From contig NC_079900.1 of assembly GCF_024868665.1 (NCBI RefSeq), forward strand, positions 5,519,038 to 5,583,037: a DNA stretch of 64,000 nucleotides, in the 5' to 3' direction. Position 1 is the first letter of the stretch, and each line of letters starts with the position of its first letter. Positions 38,546 to 50,330 of this stretch are shown in pieces. This DNA comes from Triplophysa rosa. Its lineage: Eukaryota; Chordata; Actinopteri; Cypriniformes; Nemacheilidae. A model generated the notes under the pieces. It was not told the DNA's origin and ran no database searches. It saw only the letters and a program-made list of their open reading frames with translations. Made by a program: the position numbers and the translations under genes.

Positions 38546-41500
38546 TTAGATAGACTTGTTGCTGTATTTCTGCATCTCTTTCAGGGTCAGATAGCCACTT
38601 GCACACGGCTCAATCAGAGAGGATGGTCTGACCGTGGCGCCCTCTACAGGCTCAAATGTGGAAGTGTAACTGGGCGAGCTCACAGGTTCAGCCCACGGTG
38701 TGATGATGGGCATGGGAGGAAAACTCTCTGCGGTGCGAACACAGCCAAGGGAACCCTGAGACAATGACATTATGAAGGAAACCAGAGGATTCCCATCATC
38801 ACTGACTTCTTCGTCATCTCTGTCTTCTTCGCATTGCTCCGGCATGTCAAACCCAGAGTCTGGGCTCATCAGATGGTCCACCTGGAATTGTGGGCTTTGC
38901 AGACAATCGTACGATGAGCTGGAAGATGAGAAAGCCGAGTTCAGATCTTCCTCGGGGTTGTAGGTGAAATACACAGGGCAGGTTTCTAGATGCATGGATC
39001 CTGAGTGAGATTTGCTATAGAAGTAGCCCATGTTGGAGAATATGGATGACGAAGCGTGGCTGGTTCCACTGTTCTCAAGTCCAGAGTCCACCGGATTGGA
39101 ATGAAGGAGCCCGGCGGTAGCTTTGGGATCCATGAAGGACACGTTCCAAATATCAGAGACCTCAACAGGTGAGATATCATCACAGGACTGCGGATTAAGA
39201 AAAGGCCCAGAGGAATTCTGACAGCCCAGCCATTTCTGTGGAGAGGTATGAGGAGATCTGTGAGCCTGTGTATGTGTGCATTATACTTTTTGGAAAAATA
39301 TGAATTGTCATGCTTTGCTTTAAGTGTAGTATAAAGTTTAAAAAATTAGGTTAGGAGTTCTTTCGGTCTCTCTATCTTGCTCTCTCTCTATCTCGCTCTC
39401 TCTCTCTATCTCGCTCTCTCTCTATCTCTTTAACTTTTTTGCAGTTAAATATCTAAAAACCACTAGGCCAGTGTTATATACAGTATTTTGTTTATTTGAG
39501 TACTTGCAATATCTCAAATGTTTCCAACTATTTGTAAATCGTGAGAAAATTGTCATTTTAAACAGTGACACGAGGCCGTATCTGGCAGTCGTCTGTCAAT
39601 GGCGTCAAATCCGCGTTACCAAAGACCAGAGGTGTAAAGAGTACCTGAAAACCATACTTAAGTAATAGTACAGATACCTTGCAGTGAAAATTACTCCATT
39701 ACAAGTTACAAGTCACCAATTCCAAAACGACTTGAGTAAAAGTCTTCTGAGTATCTGATTTTAACAGTACTTGAGTATTTTACTCATACTGAATGTAGGC
39801 TCAAAGCAGCACTAGTCCTCAACACTTAAGAGACATGCTCAGTGAAAAACTAGAAACAGTCTGATTTGTGAGTGAGCAATCGCATTTATTTTCTTAAATC
39901 ATAATAAGACTGAACACCTCAAAATTGCAACAAATCATGGCTCGACATCATAACCTACGTCTATTACAAACACCCAAGTCTCATTTAAGCTCAAGTGCTC
40001 ATAAGTAAACCAAACGTCCTTCAAAAAGGTCTCTTCAATATAACGGATAAATAAAGATAATGTTAAGTAGAATTAAAAAGTCAAAGCCTTTTTGCACTGG
40101 ACATGCTGGTTTGGGCCTCATCGGCCAGCTGCAGTCATGTCCTCATTTCACATACACTGTTAGCCCTTACCTGCCATTTCTACAGTAATAATTGGCAACA
40201 CTGTTGCCGCTAGTTACTGTAGGTGTTTTACAGTAAACTACTGCAATGGCTGTTTGAAGATACATTATTAAAGAATCTATTAACGCACTTAAGTCACACA
40301 GTCTTAGATGAACAAGTGTAAATAACAGATGAACACAATAAATCTGTCAAGATTTCACCAGAGGAGAATTAAACACAAACATCAATAACATCTTCACATA
40401 TTACAGACACCACTTTCACTTTATTTCTGTCATCTGTGTAAGATCTTATTGAGATTTAACTCGTAGTTCATAGTGGTTCAATTATGTTTTAAGTCACCAT
40501 TATGGCGATCAGTGTTTGCTTTGGTTGGACTCTTTGACTTTCTTGTAGCTTTAAAATGTACACTTATACAATAACACTGAAAGGGACTTTACAGGAACCG
40601 CAACTTTATGTTTGCTTAGTAACTGAAGATACATCTGAAAGAATTCAATCATTAAATAATAATAATATAGCATTTAAGATTTATTAAGATATGTTTGGTA
40701 AAGTGATTACATGTTATAATGGAAAGATCTCTGTCAGAAAATCTTTCTTTGCAATTGAGACACAGTTAGACACTTGACATACAAACCTCATCAATGGTGA
40801 CAAACAATCATGAATGAGTTTTGTACTATGTACCCAGCATGCATTGCAGCATGAAGCTGTTCAGTTGATTGTCACCATTGTTGAGATTCATATGTGAATT
40901 GTTCATTTCTCTGTGTCCGACTCATTCTATAGGTTAATATTTTGTCTATATAGTGTGAGAGCACTTTTGAAAATTGAAATACTATACATTCTTTTTACTG
41001 GTTTACATCACTTCATGGCAATAGTCCCACCATATGGTCAAATTTTGAGCAAACATGTTTAGAGCACATTTAGGAAGAGTTAGTTTTAAAAATAAGAGCT
41101 TTTGTAGATGTGTGACCTACAGTAACTAGCTGGCAAGAGTGTTGCCAATATATTACTGTAGAAATAGCGGGTAAGGGCTAACCATGTATAAACCGCCAGC
41201 GATTGACATCTACCTGATACTGCACTCATATTCATATAAAGAAGCCATGTTGACAAGTTTTTGTAAGTTATGAGCAAAATCCACAAGATTGTAGTACCTT
41301 CAATGCCCTGTGAATGGCAATATTAATTATAAGATACGGTGGCATGCAAAATGTAATGTGTAATNNNNNNNNNNNNNNNNNNNNNNNNNNNNNNNNNNNN
41401 NNNNNNNNNNNNNNNNNNNNNNNNNNNNNNNNNNNNNNNNNNNNNNNNNNNNNNNNNNNNNNNNNNNNNNNNNNNNNNNNNNNNNNNNNNNNNNNNNNNN

Positions 41501-44284
41501 NNNNNNNNNNNNNNNNNNNNNNNNNNNNNNNNNNNNNNNNNNNNNNNNNNNNNNNNNNNNNNNNNNNNNNNNNNNNNNNNNNNNNNNNNNNNNNNNNNNN
41601 NNNNNNNNNNNNNNNNNNNNNNNNNNNNNNNNNNNNNNNNNNNNNNNNNNNNNNNNNNNNNNNNNNNNNNNNNNNNNNNNNNNNNNNNNNNNNNNNNNNN
41701 NNNNNNNNNNNNNNNNNNNNNNNNNNNNNNNNNNNNNNNNNNNNNNNNNNNNNNNNNNNNNNNNNNNNNNNNNNNNNNNNNNNNNNNNNNNNNNNNNNNN
41801 NNNNNNNNNNNNNNNNNNNNNNNNNNNNNNNNNNTGCATTAGTCATTACAAATGTAGTGGAGTAAAGAGTACATATACTTGTTCAAAAATGTAGTTAAGT
41901 AGAGAGTAAAAGTTGCTAATATCTTTAATACTCAGTACAACTACAAAGTAGCCAAAAAGATACTTAAGTAAAGTAACTAAGTACATTTACTCCAATACTT
42001 TACACCACTGGCGTGTGTGCGTGTGTGGTGTGTGTGTATGTGTGCGTGCGTGCGTGTGTGTGTGTGTTTGGTTGCATAAGGAAAGAATGAGTCAGCCTTT
42101 ACAAGAATTGTGGTTCTCATCATTAAACACGGGTGTGTGTGAGTTTGTGACTAAACCGTGACATATATTTTGTATGGGAAGATATGTGAACCAGCGAATG
42201 TTATTAGTGTATCTTCATACACAGCATGTTTTATTTATGAAAATCATGGACTGAGAGAAAATTTGTACTACACTCTTTAAAAGAGTTTCACAAAAGGTTC
42301 TTGGTTTTCACTTTAAAAGGGTTCTATGGATTAAAAAAAGTGAGGAAAATGGTTCTTATCAGAAACTTTGAGTAAATGGTTATTTGGGGAACAAAAAGAA
42401 TCGTTCGTCTTATCTTTTGTGGCAGCTTTTTAGGCGTGTAAACTACTGAAATATATACAAAAACACCAGATGTTATCAGATAATTTCTGGGAAATACTCA
42501 CCTGGAAGTTTCCTCCGTGAACAGCGTGAAGAGGTTGGAAATATCTAGAGGGATCTGGAACGTGTTGACTTTTTGGTTTCAACCACCTACAAAAAATAAA
42601 AATCCCAGTTACTTCTGCTCTAGCACTATTTGGAAACATTAACTTCATTATTGAGATTAATACTCTAATACTCGCCCGCTGCTTTTTTTGGCCTTGTAGA
42701 TGAACAAAGAAATGGCAATAATTACAAGCAGCACGTGGAAACCAATGATCAGAATTGTACGGCTGTCATCGGGCAAGACTGGAAAAGGGAAGTGAATTGT
42801 TATCAAATGAAAACGTTGTCCTTTAATGAAATCACAAACAACTGTTATGTACAGGAGACCTGAGATGTCACCTGGTGGTGACTTCCCAACCTCAGACATC
42901 CAGGACACAGCAGGACTCCAGTCGCTCCACTCCCCCCGGAAATGACCCTCATTTCTGGGTTCAACCGGCTTCACGCGGACCCTGGCCTGGTACTCTTCTC
43001 CTATAGTTAGACTGTCAGGGTCCAGCTCTATGTGCGTTCCATGAGATAATTGAGGATCCGCCAGCTATAACACAGAATGCATAATATGTACAAGACTCAA
43101 AATACATTCTAAGCGGTATTCTCTGTGGGCTGGTAAATCATGTAGTTTACATTCACATTTAGCAGACGCTTTTATCCAAAGCAACTTACAGATGAGATAA
43201 ACAATGGAGCAATAGGAACAACATAAGGACAACAAAAAGCACAAGTGCGATAAAAAAAAAAAAGGTCTCATATGGCCTACCACAGTAAGTTTTTTTTTTT
43301 TTGTAGTTGTCATTGAAAGAATCAATAGGATGAAATAAAATGTTAGTTAAACACAAAGGCATGCTGACCTCCCATTCCAAATGTCCAGGTTTAAACTGAA
43401 CCTGGAATTCATATTCTTCGATGTCATTGGGAAAGTTAACGCCTCGACACCAGGACATCTTGGTCCCGTTCACAGTGGGCTCATCCGGAGGCTGCGTCTT
43501 AACTGTCGCCATAAAAGCAGATATTGAAACAGATCTAAAACCAAAATAGAAGTATTCATTTTGTTCAGCAATACATAAAAGCCACTCACTGTGTCGGCCA
43601 GGTTTATAAAGCATTGTAGTGAAGAGAGATCCATTACAAGACACGTTCAAGACGACTTTAACAAGAAAGAAAAAGTTCTGTGAGAGAGAGGGAGAGAGGA
43701 ACATTTGTTGATAAAGTAAATTACTAGTTAAAGGTCCAACCTTTTGGAGGATGTATTGACAGAAATACCTCACCGCTAGATCCCGCTAAATGTCATACAC
43801 TGGACCTTTAAGCTATAAGTAATGAATTTTGCTCACCGTTTGAAAAGTCAAAGCACAACCTCTGGCAGAATATGAATGACTGCTCAGTGGCAACAGCTCA
43901 CACCTAAAACACACAATAAAATTACACTCAATTAAATTACAATCATTCATTTTATTAATTACAGTTCACTTAATCAGTATATTACGGTTTAGAACTTTTT
44001 TACCTTGCATATTTTTTGTTTCTGACCCCCTGAAGCTCACATCGCTGAGCGGAGATATCCGTAGAGTTCCACCACACACAGGAAATGTTTGTCAAGTAGT
44101 CGTTCACGCAGGACAAACCTCCTTTTTATAGTAAAACACAAGACAACAGTTAGCATAAAAATTAAACGAGTAAACATTTGTCGCGCATCGATGCATAAAA
44201 CGTACCTGTTTCTGTTAGGCTGGACGGGGAACTTACATGAAACACGATGAAAATAAGGAGGGCGGTATACCAGTAATCCTTCAT
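38546..44284 (-). CDS. il2rb: IL2RB: interleukin-2/15 receptor beta chain
   Basis: Nine exons: 44284-44206, 44121-44004, 43903-43837, 43677-43590, 43502-43369, 43064-42872, 42778-42664, 42586-42502 and 39235-38546, phases 1, 2, 0, 1, 0, 1, 2, 0, total 522 residues. It is a type I cytokine receptor: signal peptide (MKDYWYTALLIFIVFHV), an N-terminal cysteine-bearing domain (TNISCVWW, RCELLPLS), a second fibronectin domain with WSDWS at 208-212, a transmembrane segment about 234-256 (ILIIGFHVLLVIIAISLFIY), then box 1 (HVPDPSRYF, about 271-279) for JAK1 binding. The long last exon has NMGYFYSK, CPVYFTYNPEED and a terminal SGYLTLKEMQ (Tyr508) matching the human distal STAT5 docking tyrosine. Intron 8 is large, holds nested repeats and the assembly gap. 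Expected role: shared signalling chain for IL-2/IL-15 on lymphocytes. Confidence 0.95.
40159..41182. mobile_element. Nested element with about 66-bp terminal inverted repeats
   Basis: The left arm begins GTTAGCCCTTACCTGCCATT and continues TCTACAGTAATAATTGGCAA. The right arm is its inverse with a few changes and ends GGGTAAGGGCTAAC. No coding capacity was recognised. Confidence 0.7.
41365..41834. other. Assembly gap (470 N)
   Basis: A run of N inside il2rb intron 8, within repeat-derived sequence. Open frames spanning it are meaningless. Confidence 1.
42008..42070 (+). repeat. (TG)n microsatellite
   Basis: Imperfect GTGTGTGCGTG repeats directly after the right end of the composite element. 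Confidence 0.85.
43145..43195 (-). mobile_element. LINE 3'-tail-like fragment
   Basis: Contains ACATTTAGCAGACGCTTTTA followed by TCCAAAGCAACTTACAG, the inverse of the tail seen at the end of the LINE at 21612. It lies in il2rb intron 5. Confidence 0.55.
43728..43811. mobile_element. Short AAAGGTCC-ended MITE
   Basis: Ends GTTAAAGGTCC and TGGACCTTTAA in il2rb intron 3; a shortened relative of 37865-38104. Confidence 0.55.
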
Positions 44285-44319
44285 TGCTTCTTGGATCTTA
44301 AACACATACAAAAAAATTG

Positions 44320-44599
44320 AAGAAATAGTTTACCCAAGGAAAGAATTGATCATTTATTCACCATCATGTTGTATTTGAGTCTTCTGTGGAACACAAAAGA
44401 AGATATTTCGAGAAATGTCTCAGTGGTTTTGAGTCCATACAATGGAAGTCAATGGGGGTCGATGTTGTTAGATTACCAACATTCTTCAAAATATCTTCTT
44501 TTGTGTTGTGCAGAAGAAAGCAAGTCAAACAGGTTTGAAATGACACGAGGGAGAGTAAATGACAACAGAATTTCCATTTTTGGGTGAATCATCCCTTTC
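44320..44599. mobile_element. Angel-like element next to il2rb exon 1
   Basis: Inverted pairs GGAACACAAAAGAAGATATT and AATATCTTCTTTTGTGTTGT, with TTTTTGGGTGAATCATCCCT at the right end. It starts about 36 bp upstream of the il2rb start codon, so it lies in or beside the 5' untranslated region or promoter. Confidence 0.75.
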
Positions 44600-45286
44600 A
44601 TCAATAATTAATGTACACACTGATGTAAATGAGTTAATACACCGCTTAGCCTCAATGCATCACACAACTGTGGTTGGGTTAATCTATTGTCTAAGATCTA
44701 TATCTGGGATCATATTTCGCGTAATTTATCAGATGATGTGAGACGCGGTCATCTCTTAATAACTCTTAATGCATGTTTTTGGGGGCAGGTTTTGCAGAAA
44801 CAAACTCTGTAGCCAACAGCTATGAGGTCACAAGCAGTCGCTATGGCGATATGGCTGAGAGCTCGACCACAGGTGTGGTTTTTACGGTGTGACACATACA
44901 GAAATGCACACACAGACCATATTGCTCCTGGGAAGTTTAGGTACTAAAGTGTCATGGTAAAACGTGAAACTCAAAGCCAGACAGCGTTGATCCGACCGGA
45001 GGATCAACGATATTTACAGATATTTACTATTATGTTCTTGGGTAACAAATCAAGTCTCTCCAGGACGACGACTAATCACTATTAAACTGTGAACTATGAA
45101 TAAAAGAAGTATTTGTCATGTAATGACAAACTAACAACACTTTTGAGGTGTCATGATGTCTGTGGCAAGGAGCGGGATGGCTAACAAAATACACTCTGAG
45201 AATGTTTTGCTAACATTCAAATTGAGTTATGAAAAGGTTATTCGGAATGTTTTAAATGTTTTACTAACAATGTAAGAATAAAGCAA

Positions 45287-45425
45287 TAAGCCCCGCGAAG
45301 CACTGGGTTACAGTGCATTTTATAACAGCTAAGGGCAAAGCGACGCGAAGCGGAGTGCCTAAAACCCCCTTAGCTGTTATAAAATGCACTGTAACCCACG
45401 CTTCGTGGGGCTTATTGCTTTTATA
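45287..45425. repeat. Foldback element around AGCAATAAGCCCC
   Basis: Left arm AGCAATAAGCCCCGCGAAGC then GGGTTACAGTGCATTTTATA and ACAGCTAAGGG. The right arm is the near-perfect inverse ending CGTGGGGCTTATTGCT. The arms are about 55 bases around a short GCGACGCGAAGCG centre. Confidence 0.85.
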
Positions 45426-45429
45426 GAAC

Positions 45430-45600
45430 GGTTAATCCATATGAGTAGCAAGGTTTCATAAAATAAAGTAAATAAAGTGATATTTAGGCTATGTAATGCG
45501 GTCAGCGGTTATAAATCGGGGTATTTTATAACGGCTTAGCACTCGGCTCAGCCAATCAGAATCAAGGACCAGAACTGACCGTTTTATAATAATGTTTTTA
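45430..45600. repeat. MITE-like sequence with CCAATCAGAATCAAGG
   Basis: Carries CAGCCAATCAGAATCAAGGA, the inverse of the 22530 motif, and CCGTTTTATAA near its end. Probably part of the same mobile unit as the adjoining foldback. Confidence 0.4.
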
Positions 45601-45612
45601 TAACGTTTTTAG

Positions 45613-45806
45613 AGTTTAAAAATTAAGTTACCCGGCTGCCTTAATATTTTGAGTTAATTCAAAGTAAAAATATTAGTTATTACATGAATTTGATGCAAAA
45701 TTGTTCATTTAACTAATATTTATAAGTTAAAGTAAATAAACATTTTAAGGTACTAAAATAAAAACTTAATTTTTTAAGTTAAAACAACAAATTATTTTTA
45801 CAGTGT
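45613..45806. mobile_element. CTGTAAAAA-ended MITE, copy 2
   Basis: Contains AAAATTAAGTTACCCGGCTG and ends AACAACAAATTATTTTTACA then GTG, matching the copy at 29173-29374. The left end is eroded. Confidence 0.6.
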
Positions 45807-47194
45807 ACCAATGACGCATATTGACAAAATAATGACACATGTTGATAAAAGGTTCATTTAAAATGACAGCAAAAACATTTTTTTGATAATTCTGAGAGAA
45901 CTTTCAGAACTTTAAGAACGTTCCTTGTTAGCTAAGTGAGCGCTTTTTAAATCCATGACCATGAATATGAGCAACAGTAAAAAACAGATCAATTCATAAA
46001 ATATTACAATTACAAAAAAAACTTGGGTAATGCAAATAGCCAGCCTGAGGACTTTAAATTTTTAAAATTCAGCTTTCACTTTTAAATGGCATCACCGTTG
46101 CCTTTTAACCCAACAGGATGTTGCCCACAGATAACAGTAAACTGCAAAACCACATATTATATTCTACTGCAAAATTCTCGAACAAGGCTTTCAGCGTGCT
46201 TCAGCTCTCTGTTCATGACGCAAGCTACCTTTGATACATTTGCTGAGTGTGCCGTTTTATCAGCAACGCTCCCCTCATAGTGAGTGAGTGGGTGGTCAAT
46301 CTAAATACAAGCAATTTCCACCGAGAGCTCGAAACGACACCCACAGACAAACAAGAAAAACCTCAGCTGTAACCGTAAGATGACTTCTCGCAAAATGGCA
46401 CACGAATATTCTGACGGTGTCCTGTTTGTCAAACCGGTGAGAGATTTCAGACAGGGACAGGATATACTATGGCAACTGGCGACTGTGTGGTTTCTCTGGC
46501 GCTCTTTTATAAATGTGAACGGAGTCATTCGGACAGCAGTTTATTTGTTTGTATGACACAAAGTCAAACCTGATCGAAGCGATCATCGGCTTCTCATTCT
46601 CAGTTTTACACGCCCGTTTCCGACCTTCTCAATGTTAGTCTTAAGAGTGCGTACTGTGTGATGTGCGGTAGAGTTTGCAGGCGTTGCAAGCCGTACACCT
46701 CCGGCATAGCAGATTTTTCATTAATACAGATGTGGAATGGTGGCTAAATATCAACCTATATAATAACGTCACTGCACGAGATGACAAAAGACCAAACCAC
46801 GTGCCATCCACAGACAAATGATGCTAAAGGTATTCTGGGACATTTCTGCAATTTCTGCAACCCATGTGCAATTTCAATCCGACTCGTTCCTGGTTAGTGA
46901 TGGATGCATGATGAACTGCTTTTAAGTGCACAAGAAACAGGTGTGACCACAGGTGTCATCACAATGTGAACAATATTATCTAAAGCAATGATAGTCATAC
47001 GTTTATGACAAGTTGGATCATTTGCAGAGGCGACTGTCGCTCGACCCTGGTGGTATAGCGCAGGTAAAGTCATTCAAATGTTAGAAATGTAAGACTCACC
47101 CTTCAGCTGTCTATCAAACAGCTGTCTGTGCAGGCACCATCGATGCAGATGTCTGTCTTTCTACCTGACCCTTACGATAAATTCCCCTCTATCC

Positions 47195-47195
47195 T

Positions 47196-47240
<45 letters not shown>
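47195..47240 (+). repeat. (TC)n microsatellite
   Basis: CTCTCTC run of about 40 bases in a pyrimidine-rich neighbourhood extending to about 47350. Confidence 0.9.
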
Positions 47241-48919
47241 CCTCCTCTACCCTCATCCTCATCTGTCACGAGCATCTCTCTGTATCTCACTCTACTCCTC
47301 CCTCTCTGTAACTCCTTCGACCTTTCACTCTCGCTCTGTCGCTCTCTCGTTTTGACAATTGCACTTCTTCACCTTTGCTCAGTGTGTGTGAATACGCTTG
47401 TGTGCCTGATAAGTAACCGCAATGAGAGGTTAGAGGTTGCGTTTAAAGAGTGCAAAGAGCTAAATTAAAAGGTCAGTGGGTTTATTTTGCAGAAGCCAGA
47501 TGAGAAAACGGGATGGATCCTCTTGGACCTCTCTCAGAGGTTCTCAAGAATTTGGGTTTGCTTCGAAAAAAGGGTTTTATACGGGCAATTAAGTAGTCAG
47601 CAAAGACGAAAAATGATTAATACTACAAAAGTACACATGCAAATCAAACACTAAAATGTATAATATTACCACGTATTGCCTATGCCCAATAATATGTCTT
47701 TCTTGAAGACTCTGTCATTTGAGACATCATCAGTCAGACTCTGAAAAAGAATTTCTGTCATTTCATGCTCTCAGCAACCAATAGTTCATTGCCCAAAATA
47801 CGTAGACAGATGGAAGAACTATGTTTATCCATGTGCAAGGGAATCTGTATTCAGCATTTTGTGCACCAGTTTTGTCAGGAAAGACTGAATATCTTGGGTT
47901 CTGATAAGAGAAATATTAACCTCTTGGGCGTCTCGCTGGGCTCCTTACGGCACATGAGCTACGTTCACAGCACAAAGATATGATGAGGACCACATCCTGT
48001 TTCATACAAACATTTGATACCCACAGACTACACACACATGCATACAAACAAACACATGCATGCATGCGAGCAAATCTACAAGCGCACTTAACTAGGTTGT
48101 ACTGCGGCCAAGGAAAAAAAAACACGATATAGGACATAAATAAAGTAAAACTAAAGGAAAAGCATATTTTCTCTTAAAACATGCATGCGTCATTCAAAAC
48201 ATCATGCTTACTCAGAACTCTTGCAACATATCATCGATTCGCAAGAACCCTTCGTTTCAAAATGTGTGCTACAATTCAGTGTTAAAACAGGACCAGCAAA
48301 TGCGTAACCAATGCATTCTTTTTTGTCATGGCTTGGGCGTATGTGCGTGTCGCAAAAATACCATGCAGGTAACTTCACCACCACCAGAATCACCGAGCAA
48401 AATTGCAAATGTAATCATCATTTCAAAGATTTTTTGATTTCAAAGATTCGTTTCAAAAAAACAATGCAAAGGTAGTCAGATAAAACAAGCAGCACTGCAG
48501 GCTCTCTGCTAAAGGTCAGTTGTCTTTGTGAGGGAAGAGGGAGGGATTTACACTCATGCAAAACAAGAAAACAGCCTCGGGTCTCAAGACCGCAACGAGA
48601 GGTGCTTGAGTGGTCTAGGTAGGTGTTAAGAGTATGTTTGTGTGTGGGTGGAAAGTGCAGCATGACACACATTCAAAACATTCTATGTGGACCAACTCAA
48701 AATAAACCAGACATTACATTACATCCAATAATATATAAGTGCAAACGTGTAATAATGATATCCACTGAACTGTGTATAGCTCTTCACTGTCAGTACAAGA
48801 GGTACAAAAGCTGTCACTGGGACGGTACCCTTTAAAAGCTTTTAATAGTTACCACTTACGTACAGAGATGTGTTCATTTGGTACCAATATGTACCTATGA
48901 GGTATCACTAACATGTACT

Positions 48920-49028
48920 GTACACAGTAAAATCACCAGTGTTAAAAAGGTCAAATTAACACTCACAGTGTATATATAGTGTGGATTATACATACACTGT
49001 GAGAGTTAATTTGATTTTACTGCGTACA
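48920..49028. mobile_element. Short palindromic MITE
   Basis: ACAGTAAAATCACCAGTGTT and GTCAAATTAACACTCACAGT on the left, mirrored by ACTGTGAGAGTTAATTTGAT and TTTACTG on the right, around a TATATAGTG centre. Confidence 0.7.
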
Positions 49029-49245
49029 GTACATATTAGTACTTTTTGCTGTGTACTCTTTAGTGAAAAGTGTAGTTTTTGAGAAGGTACTACATCAGTG
49101 ACAGATTGTGTACCTTATTTCCAAGAATATGTTGCTAAAGAAATAAAAAGCGTGGTCGAATATCTGAGATTTTTACATATTTGTTAGAATGGCTGACTAT
49201 GTCGACACAATATGTTTAACATGAGCGACTTTTATGACTTTCACT

Positions 49246-49415
49246 CCAGTGTTGGGTCAAAAAGGGACAAACCCAGCCAATGTGTAAATTAACTGGTGCT
49301 GGGTTGTTTCAACCCATCCTTGGGTCAAATGTAAACATTTTCTCGGGTAATTTAGCCCAACGGCTGGGTTTTTCCCTTATTGACCCAATGCTGGGTTAAA
49401 AATATCCCAGTGTTA
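49246..49415. mobile_element. MITE with CCAGTGTTGGGTCA and inverted partner
   Basis: Begins CCAGTGTTGGGTCAAAAAGG and closes with TTGACCCAATGCTGGGTTAA then CCCAGTGTT. The interior repeats TGGGTTGTTTCAACCCA. Confidence 0.65.
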
Positions 49416-49982
49416 AAGCAGAATTTAGGAGAAAATACAAAAAAAGAACGAATAGAACAAAGAACGAAGAATAAAGATTTTTTAGGAATAAAAATTAATG
49501 GAATGCTCCGAGTTAAATGCAACAGACAGAAATCTACGTATATAACGTAAATTTATAACTAAAGAGTCTAACTGACGACAGCCAGATTCCATTGTGTTTC
49601 ACACTGGAATATTTCTTTACAAAATCAATAATAAAAAGAATAATAAAGATGTTTATTGCATGTTTAAGTGCATGTTTTGTAAGATTTGCATTAACAAATG
49701 CATCATCTGATTTTGTAAAACAAAGTTTAAAAAATTCTGGCCTTTGGCTTATTTTATAAATGCTATAATAATCTAAAGGCAATAGTGCTTTTCAGACATC
49801 GAATACTTGCTTTAATGTGTTTTACCAAATGTCAGGAAACATTCATTTTTCAAGTGAGTAATAAGAGATTTTTTAGATTTGGAACTGAGATTTAATCAGC
49901 AGGTTATTGTTTCGTGTATTAAACAATATATAAAACATACTGTCAAATAATAGTGATTTTCAAGCTTCCTTTAAGCTGTACT

Positions 49983-50330
49983 GAAAGGGATACTTCACCC
50001 AAAAATGAAAATTCTGTCATCATTTACTCACCTTCGAGTTGTTCCAAATCCGTATAAATTTCTTTGTTCTGATGAACACAGAGAAAGATGTTTGGAAGAA
50101 TGCTTCTAGCCAGACAGATTTTGCCCTCCATTGACTAGTAGGAAAAAATACAATGGAAGTCAAAAGTGCCCCACAACTGTTTGCTGTCCTACATTCTTCA
50201 AAATGTCTTCTTTTGTGTTCAACAGAACAACAAAAAACGATGAAGTAATTTATCAAAGACATTTATGCAGATTTGGAACAACTCGAAGGTGAGTAAATAA
50301 TAACAGAATTTTCATATTTGGGTGAAGTAA
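49983..50330. mobile_element. Angel-like element
   Basis: GAAAGGGATACTTCACCCAA start, ATTTTCATATTTGGGTGAAG end, with inner TCATTTACTCACCTTCGAGT and its inverse ACTCGAAGGTGAGTAAATAA. Confidence 0.8.

Larger units (their letters stand above)
39627..42010. mobile_element. Composite hAT-like element spanning the assembly gap
   Basis: Left end CAGAGGTGTAAAGAGTACC; the right end on the minus strand is CAGTGGTGTAAAGTATTGGA. The subterminal regions share ACTTAAGTA and ACTTGAGTA words. No clear 8-bp duplication remains, possibly because a TG microsatellite abuts the right end. It lies in il2rb intron 8 and contains another inverted-repeat element and the gap. Confidence 0.6.

Noticed and set aside
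41268..41865. Frames of up to 192 codons on both strands
   Set aside because: They run through the 470-N gap and have no real sequence.
44237..44284. Shorter il2rb exon 1 ending at an earlier CAT|GTAAGT donor
   Set aside because: That splice is phase 0 and throws exon 2 out of frame; the donor at 44206 gives the needed phase 1.
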